A DNA stretch of 21,610 nucleotides from Thozetella sp. PMI_491. Taxonomy: Eukaryota; Ascomycota; Sordariomycetes; Chaetosphaeriales; Chaetosphaeriaceae. Position numbers and translations under genes: made by a program. The first letter of the stretch is position 1. The number at the start of each line of letters is the position of its first letter. The DNA is taken from NCBI GenBank assembly GCA_021432635.1, contig MU270039.1:818968-840577 (forward strand). Direction: 5' to 3'. Shown piece by piece: positions 19,206 through 21,610 of the stretch. The notes beneath the pieces were generated by a model. The model was not told where the DNA came from and did not search any database. It saw only the letters and a program-made list of their open reading frames with translations.

Positions 19206-19288
19206 CGTTCTAGATGTCCTTTCGAGAGACCATGGAATTAGCTTTTCTCTCACCCCTCATTCTCTCCAGCGTAGCCAGCCGTTACAAA

Positions 19289-20168
19289 ATGTTCTTCCAA
19301 GCTGCCCTCATATGGCAACTGTCCGTCACAGTGGCAGTGGCAGGTCCTATACTGGCCAAGGATACCGGGACCGCTTTGTCTATATCCATCGTCGACATCA
19401 TTGAGGGGCGTATGACTGGATATCAGGATCATCCTAAATTCGACGTGTACACCCGATGGCTCAACGAAAGCATGCATGGGGCATATGTCAGGAGAAATGC
19501 GGCAGCGGCATTGGGAAACCATCGATATCTCCGAAGCATTGACTGCCATGAATCATATGGCTGCCTGTTCACCAGCCGTATGGCATTCAGCGATATTGGC
19601 GACTTGTCCGTCATAGAGCAGGCCCGCCAGGCCACCAAGTTACACTCCATCGACAGCCGCGATGATGGCCCCGGTACATCGGCCTATGATGCCAAACATC
19701 TACGGACCCAAGTCCACTATAAGACTTATTTCTTCGCGGACGAAAACAACCAGAATCTTGGTTTTGAACATTACTTCATATGGAATCTATTCGTAAGATA
19801 CTCATACCTTTAACTATCTTGGTAGTTGGAAGACTCTAACCAGGCCCCAGTGTGACACGTTGGAATACAGCAGTTCCGGCTTCGTACTAGAGACATTCAA
19901 CGTCAACCACCAAACCAGCGAAAAGGTAGTTACAACCGCCTCCTCTACATTTGTCTGGGACAGTGAAGACTTGGTCACGTATTATAAACACCAGTTTGGA
20001 ACGCTGTTCTGGTGCAGCCTCTTTGGAGAGTACTGCTGTGTTAACACCTGGAGCGTGAGCAATTGGCGGAAAGTCTTTGAATCCGACCCATATGACGAAA
20101 TTCCATGGCCGAATAACTACCAACCCACACGGGATTGTCAATCTGGGTCACAAGTTTCAACGTGCTAA
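19289..20168 (+). CDS. Probable secreted protein with eight cysteines, two exons (19289-19792, 19851-20168)
   Basis: Exon 1 ends ...EHYFIWNLF at 19792. A 58-bp intron 19793-19850 has donor GTAAGA, branch-like CTAAC at 19836-19840 and acceptor CAG at 19850, and exon 2 (CDTLEYSSSG...) follows in phase 0 to TGA/TAA-type end at 20168. The spliced protein is about 273 residues. MFFQAALIWQLSVTVAVAG at the start looks like a signal peptide, cut near GPILA/KD. The mature part has eight Cys (DC, GC, FC, WC, YCC, DC, TC), one falling on the splice junction, and an N-glycosylation site NES. In-frame Met codons at 19214 and 19232 (the latter in ACCATGG context) could extend the N-terminus, but the TATA box favours 19289. 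I recognise no family. A secreted effector-like role is an inference from signal peptide, Cys content and position beside the RIP block. Confidence 0.7.
19793..19850 (+). other. Intron of the secreted-protein gene
   Basis: Without splicing the first frame ends after six more codons (VRYSYL*). Using GTAAGA...CTAAC...CAG joins two open frames in phase 0. The nearer CAG at 19841-19843 would leave seven extra bases and bring in a TGA at once, so the 19850 acceptor is the only workable one. Confidence 0.75.
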
Positions 20169-20560
20169 TTTATAGCTGGAACCGGCCCGAGGTGTGTTAG
20201 TTTGAGCCTAGAGAGTCAGGTTGAATTTATACTCTGTAAGGGATTATAGTCCCGGGAAAAAGGGGGGGATAGTGATTTGAGTCTCGCTTGTGCAAGGTAA
20301 TTTATCTTTAGCAAGCCTTAAAAGTTAAGCCATGCACGCAGAAGAAATGAAAAAAACCGGCAATCCACACAGTAGATACTATACCTAGTATCTCTAAGCA
20401 TAGCGAAATCCAGTAATGATCACAAGTGATTATTGACAGATGCAGCCAATCGGGCTCGCAGAGCCTCATGCTTGACCTGCTCCCTAGCTCCTCCACATGC
20501 AAAGCTCGTTAGGGCTGACGAGCCAAGATTAGCGTTACGTGCAACGCCTATTTAAGTTAC
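20169..20560. other. Downstream flank of the secreted-protein gene, no gene seen
   Basis: Normal composition. Includes a G-rich run (20261-20268), a short perfect hairpin at 20374-20393 (AGATACTA, 4-base loop, TAGTATCT), and no convincing frame. Probably 3' UTR and intergenic DNA. Confidence 0.5.
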
Positions 20561-20745
20561 TAAAGCCACTATAATATTCACAGTAAAGTTTAACTATATT
20601 ATAGTAAGCTTATGATAGCTTTAGCTATACTATGGTATAGAAGCTTTAGAAAAGGTTATTATAGCCTTATAAGATGACTTAATTAGCAACAACCTTTCTT
20701 TAATAGGCCAGGCCTAAGAGGATAAGAGAGTAGCTGCTATACGAG

Positions 20746-20849
20746 CTATCTTAGACCTTAAACAACTTCTTTACCTACTACTATCTTAGATCTTAAACAA
20801 CTTCTCCACCTGCTATTATCTTAGATCTTAAATAACTTCCCTTACCTAA
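20746..20849 (+). repeat. Three tandem copies of a 35-bp unit
   Basis: Units at 20746-20780, 20781-20815 and 20816-20849 share TATCTTAGA(C/T)CTTAAA(C/T)AACTTC and differ mainly by C/T changes. 35 is not a multiple of three, so each unit changes the frame of any gene that crossed it. Confidence 0.85.
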
Positions 20850-21114
20850 TATACTACTCTACTCACTATACCTTATATAACATATTTAAACACACCTATT
20901 ACTAAGATAAAACCTATTCTAGTCCTTCTTTTCACCTTATAAGGCTAATACTACATCAAGGAAATAATTATTAAAGCTCTAGCTAATATAAATAAAGTTA
21001 TAGGCTATGTAAAGAATATTAATCCTTTACTTAATCTAAACTATTTATTTATTAAAAAACTTTTTAATCTCTTTAAGTTTAGTTATAATATTTTCTATAA
21101 AAATAAAAATAAAA

Positions 21115-21265
21115 TAATTAAGTGAAAAAAGATCTTAGTAAGCCTTTATTTCCTTAAGAAAAAGACAATAAGGCTTTATATTATTGTATTTACTTGAAAA
21201 GAATAAATAGTTAGAATATCTAGCTTAAATATCCCAGAGTATTTATAATAATGTATAGAATAGTG
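21115..21265 (+). repeat. Diverged direct repeat, copy 2 (partner 17790-17945)
   Basis: Same landmarks and orientation as copy 1. It ends at the composition change near 21265, where AT-rich DNA gives way to GC-rich DNA, which may be the end of the repeated element. Confidence 0.6.
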
Positions 21266-21610
21266 AGAACGGGGAGCAGGAAGCAGAGCACGTGCGGAAC
21301 AACCCACACACAACACCACCACCATACACTCCGTAGCCTAGTAGCCACAGCGCGGAACCAATACCACGACCTTGCGAAAAGGTCGTAAGTAGGGCCGTTG
21401 AAGCAGCGTAAGTCTAGTGGTACGTGGGAGAGGGCATGCCAATGCGAGGTCCAACGAATGCTGGGCTCTGACCAGGGCAGGATGAACACGTAGGAATGGG
21501 GCGAAGGCCCGTAATGGTCGTACGGAGTGGTCTTGTGGTTGGTCTTGTCTAGGGAAACAAATGTATGAAGTTGATTGCTATCTGGATGATGCAATGGATA
21601 GACTGATGGA
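21266..21610. other. GC-richer right edge, no recognised gene
   Basis: Composition is near 55% GC. A minus-strand frame of 124 codons crosses from here into the AT-rich block; its residues (many H, W, S) resemble no family I know and it spans the composition break, so it is probably not a gene. Confidence 0.35.

Larger units (their letters stand above)
20560..21265. other. Small AT-rich, RIP-like decayed block
   Basis: TpA-rich with stops in all frames. A plus-strand track EALEKVIIAL*DDLISNNLSL at about 20630 continues with IGQA*EDKRVAAIRAILDLK up to about 20765 and looks like an eroded protein-coding region, but I cannot name it. The block contains 35-bp tandem repeats and the second copy of the direct repeat. 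Confidence 0.5.

Noticed and set aside
18915..19253. 112-codon minus-strand open frame
   Set aside because: It overlaps the TATA box and start of the secreted-protein gene, has no recognisable motif, and is likely a shadow.
18341..20560. tRNA genes in the normal-composition segment
   Set aside because: No GGTTCGAATCC-type T-arm with matching acceptor stem was found by eye.
21220..21594. 124-codon minus-strand open frame
   Set aside because: Crosses a sharp composition break and its amino-acid make-up changes there; no homologue recognised.

Overview
The window looks like a repeat-rich, gene-poor block from a filamentous ascomycete (Pezizomycotina). From about 1759 to 17286 it is extremely AT-rich and TpA-rich. 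Conceptual translation gives recognisable transposon proteins whose stops fall where CAA, CAG or TGG would be expected, with Cys to Tyr and Asp to Asn changes. That is the signature of repeat-induced point mutation (RIP, C to T mainly at CpA). The species cannot be named from the sequence. All family calls come from reading motifs by eye; no search was run.

Layout, left to right. (1) 1-1758: the 5' part of a moderately decayed LTR retrotransposon on the minus strand (228-bp LTR, repeat-bearing leader, broken gag running off the left edge). (2) 1759-3544: the 3' end of a Ty3/gypsy chromovirus on the plus strand (integrase tail, chromodomain, polypurine tract, LTR). (3) 3545-3685: a 141-bp piece of a hAT transposase on the minus strand. 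(4) 3686-14900: a second copy of the same gypsy family on the minus strand with both LTRs (about 433 bp), gag, protease, reverse transcriptase, RNase H, integrase and chromodomain. It carries a 3.5-kb Mutator-like (MULE) transposon at 8838-12347 and a GC-richer island without RIP at about 12591-13120. (5) 14901-17286: the rest of the hAT element, up to its terminus ending CCCCTG. (6) 17287-18340: transitional, decayed sequence of unknown origin. (7) 18340-20560: normal-composition DNA with the only gene that looks intact, a two-exon gene for a probable secreted protein with eight cysteines (19289-20168). (8) 20560-21265: a small AT-rich decayed block sharing a stretch with 17790-17945. (9) 21266-21610: GC-richer DNA with no recognised gene.

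The boundaries let the insertion order be read: hAT first, then two gypsy copies 141 bp apart and tail to tail inside the hAT transposase. Later the MULE entered the minus-strand gypsy copy and the LTR element at 1-1758 entered the plus-strand copy. The two gypsy 3' ends form a 3.7-kb inverted repeat (arms about 1.78 kb) around the hAT spacer. No transposon protein here looks functional. The secreted-protein gene about 2 kb from the edge of this block is the main functional candidate; its position resembles effector genes bordering AT-rich RIP blocks in plant-associated fungi, but its function is unknown.
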